6,344 nucleotides of DNA from Candidatus Pacearchaeota archaeon. Lineage in GTDB: Archaea > Nanobdellota > Nanobdellia > Pacearchaeales > GW2011-AR1. The DNA is taken from assembly GCA_018303895.1 (NCBI GenBank), contig JAGVXJ010000021.1:1-6344 (forward strand). The letters are read 5' to 3'. A model generated the notes under the pieces. It was given only the letters and a program-made list of their open reading frames with translations. It did not search any database and had not been told where the DNA came from. The translations under genes were made by a program, and so were the position numbers. How positions within the stretch are numbered: position 1 is the stretch's first letter; each line of letters opens with the position of its first letter. Shown piece after piece: positions 4,552 through 6,344 of this stretch.

Positions 4552-5181
4552 ATGCAAACCCAAAAAAAACCAGAGAATAAAAAAATAAAAATTCTCGCAA
4601 TTGGAGATATTCATGGTGATTCCACTCTTGTAAAAAATCTTGCCGATAGAGCAGAAAAAGAAAATGTTGATTTAGTAATTCTCGCCGGAGATTTGACAAT
4701 GGCAGATCAGTCAACAAAAGGAATTATCGGTCCGTTCTTAGCAAAAAAGAAGAAAGTTTTTATCGTTCACGGAAATCATGAGTCCATCGCAACTACCGAT
4801 TTTCTAACCGAAGTTTACACTGATACAAAAAATATTCACGGATATTCAACAATCCACAAAGACATTGGAATTTTTGGGGCAGGGGGAGCAATTGGATTTG
4901 GAACAACTTCAGAAAAAGAAATTTTTGATTTGCTAAAAAAAGGAAATAGTTATCTGAAAGGAATTGATAAAAAAATTATGGTAACTCATATGCATCACGC
5001 TGGAAGCAAAGCAGAATTTTCTGGTTTCAAAGGAAGCAAAGGAATAAAAGAAGCAATAGAAAAGTTTCAGCCTGATTTCGCAATAAGCGCACACATTCAT
5101 GAAGCTGGCGGGTTAATCGAAAAAATAGGAAAAACAACAATAATTAATGTTGCAAGAAACGCAGCTATTTTTGAGATTTAA
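4552..5181 (+). CDS. Calcineurin-like metallophosphoesterase
   Basis: A 209-aa, one-domain enzyme with the full motif set of the superfamily: GDIHG at 18-22 (D19, H21), GDL at 46-48 (D47), GNHE at 74-77 (N75, H76), THMH at 145-148 and AHIHE at 180-184 (H181, H183). These residues hold the two metal ions that hydrolyse phosphomono- or diesters. Size and the GGAIGFG segment (111-117) are similar to the archaeal Icc-related phosphoesterases (COG2129-like). The substrate cannot be read from sequence; nucleic acid, cyclic nucleotide and phosphoprotein are all possible. It is the second gene after the 337-aa orphan. Its stop overlaps the extended end of the convergent radical SAM gene by 4 bp. Confidence 0.93.
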   Translation: MQTQKKPENKKIKILAIGDIHGDSTLVKNLADRAEKENVDLVILAGDLTMADQSTKGIIGPFLAKKKKVFIVHGNHESIATTDFLTEVYTDTKNIHGYSTIHKDIGIFGAGGAIGFGTTSEKEIFDLLKKGNSYLKGIDKKIMVTHMHHAGSKAEFSGFKGSKGIKEAIEKFQPDFAISAHIHEAGGLIEKIGKTTIINVARNAAIFEI

Positions 5182-5948
5182 TTACACCACGAACTTGAAA
5201 GTTTTTCGTCGGGAAACAAACCCAATTTTATTCTATTTTGATATAATTTGTGATGCTCTTCAGTTTGCACCATAATCGCTTCATCCCCTTCAACCCACTC
5301 ACGCATTTTTTGAATCTCAAACATAGAAGGAGCATTATAAATGTCATAATCATCTTTTTCATTTCTAACTGGTCATGCAGCAATATTATCAACCCCATAA
5401 TTTTTGAGCCAGGTAACAATTTCCTTAAATTTTTCCAAGTTACAGATATTATTTTTACTAAGAACAATGTTTGCTCTTACCTTGAGATCCGCCTCGTGAA
5501 TTCGATTGATTATTAATTCCAAACTTGGATAAGATTTTATTCTAAATATCTGTGCATTCTTCTCGGGAGATATTGAATAGACAGTCCAGTATATATCAGT
5601 CAATCCCTTAGATTGCCATAAAGGAAGATAATTTTTAGAAAATTTTAATGATTTGCCAATCCTTATTGCATTAGTATAAAGTTTTATTTTTCTAAAATCA
5701 AAATTTTGCGCAATTTCCAAAGTTCTCGTTACAGAGTTTGGAGCAATGGTTGGTTCGCCACCACTAGTCAAGCTTAATGATCTCGCACCATTTTCATAAG
5801 CGTATTTAAGTGTCCTATAAAAAAGATTTTCATCAACAACTTTATCCTCCTTAGGCATATTTTCTCGATGTATGGAACCAGCACAATGAGCACAATTAGC
5901 ATTGCACTTCCCTGTGCCTACAAACAAGGCGATATTCTGAAGATTCAT
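5178..5948 (-). CDS. Radical SAM enzyme interrupted by an in-frame TGA
   Basis: The first 191 residues contain KCNANCAHC (Cys15, Cys19, Cys22), the CxxxCxxC site for the 4Fe-4S cluster, LTSGGEPT (GGE at 63-65, binding SAM methionine), KLYTNAIRIG and VRANIVLSKNN, all typical of MoaA-like radical SAM barrels. After DNIAA a TGA stands at 5373-5375, but the same frame stays open for 64 more residues (PVRNEKDDYDIYNAPSMFEI, later MREWVEGDEAIMVQTEEHHK, ending SSSWCN) to TAA at 5178-5180. That end overlaps the convergent phosphoesterase stop, as expected of a true gene end. The TGA is one base from TGG (Trp). Either a recent nonsense mutation, a sequencing error, or recoding. The start ATG at 5948 overlaps the stop of the upstream gene (ATGA). 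The substrate is unknown. Confidence 0.85.
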
Positions 5949-6344
5949 TTTAAAATATTTTCTCCCATTCTTTTATAAACTTTCTTTTGAAAGAAACATC
6001 CCTTACATTCAGATAGATTAATATCATGTGGGCAAGTGCCCATTAATTTATCTCCAAAATACCTTTCAAATCGACAGTCGGGTGATCCAGCGTCAATTCC
6101 TAAAGCCCCGACGGAGATTTCGATTTTATTTATCCAGTCACAATTTTCAGAGACATAATTAGAAATAATTTTTGCTTCTTTTGAATAATTATCCGTACCA
6201 CAAACAGGCAAATGATTTTTTCCAATAACTTCAGTTATCTGAATGATTCCCTCAAAAGATTTATCGCCCTTTGTTTTAGAAAGGCATTTTATTAATTGTG
6301 AAGTATTTTTTCCGTCGATTAAAAGGCCTAATTGATAACTTCCA
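5945..6344 (-). CDS. Cysteine-rich protein of unknown function, C-terminal part
   Basis: The frame is open from the window edge to TGA 5945-5947, giving the last 132 residues; the true start lies beyond base 6344. A TTG at 6209-6211 is not a likely start because the frame continues upstream with sensible sequence (GLLIDGKNTSQLIKCLS). Seven cysteines are present (20, 48, 68, 90, 104, 113, 116 of the visible part), the last three as GTCPHDINLSECKGCF, which resembles a metal or Fe-S ligand cluster. I do not recognise the family. Its stop overlaps the radical SAM start by 4 bp, so the two are translationally coupled and likely work in one pathway, perhaps as an auxiliary cluster protein or as a second enzyme; that is inference. 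Confidence 0.75.
   Translation of the reverse strand, partial: GSYQLGLLIDGKNTSQLIKCLSKTKGDKSFEGIIQITEVIGKNHLPVCGTDNYSKEAKIISNYVSENCDWINKIEISVGALGIDAGSPDCRFERYFGDKLMGTCPHDINLSECKGCFFQKKVYKRMGENILK

Noticed and set aside
5178..5375. Selenoprotein reading of the radical SAM TGA
   Set aside because: No SECIS-like element was evident, archaeal selenoprotein elements usually lie in the 3' untranslated region which here is the convergent gene, and Trp is the simpler replacement.
5228..5467. Minus-strand 79-aa frame
   Set aside because: Out-of-frame shadow of the radical SAM gene; the in-frame reading across the TGA has the protein-like sequence.
5250..5516. Plus-strand 88-aa frame
   Set aside because: Antisense to the radical SAM gene and with no recognisable family pattern.

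Overview
The window is AT-rich and reads as an archaeon, most likely a small-genome lineage of the DPANN type; that last step is inference. Direct support for Archaea is a tRNA-Lys(CTT) gene carrying a 16-nt intron at the canonical archaeal position, folding into a textbook bulge-helix-bulge splice site, plus TATA-type promoters about 25 bases upstream of start codons (leaderless transcripts). Termination signals look like long oligo-T tracts.

Layout. 1-719 (minus): the N-terminus of a family 2 glycosyltransferase, and upstream of it a single-domain EamA/DMT-type membrane transporter that appears broken (in-frame TAG near the C-terminus, probable frameshift in the first membrane segment) and has clearly higher GC than its surroundings. 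930-1553 (plus): a HEPN-fold protein of the MltR/DUF4145-like kind with an RNxxxH motif. 1554-2091: no protein gene; the intron-bearing tRNA-Lys gene is flanked upstream by a partial copy of its own 5' end and downstream by two diverged tandem ~110-bp units, each ending in a copy of the tRNA 3' end and each foldable into hairpins. 2092-2931 (minus): an unrecognised 279-aa protein with a leaderless promoter. 3073-3339 (minus): a small winged-helix regulator. 3340-3503: a divergent promoter region with many TATATA motifs. 3504-5181 (plus): an unrecognised 337-aa protein followed 34 bp later by a calcineurin-like metallophosphoesterase. 5178-6344 (minus): a radical SAM enzyme interrupted by an in-frame TGA, translationally coupled (ATGA overlap) to a cysteine-rich protein that runs off the window end.

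How it fits together. The tRNA gene with repeated ends looks like a recombination or insertion hotspot, and the genes beside it (HEPN, two orphan proteins, winged-helix regulator, phosphoesterase) have the character of an accessory island; no integrase is visible here, so this is inference. The regulator sits divergently from the orphan/phosphoesterase pair and could control it. The radical SAM enzyme and cysteine-rich protein form a separate operon, and their end meets the phosphoesterase end with a 4-bp convergent overlap if the TGA is read through or is an error. The most unusual element is the tRNA-end repeat cluster at 1655-2064.
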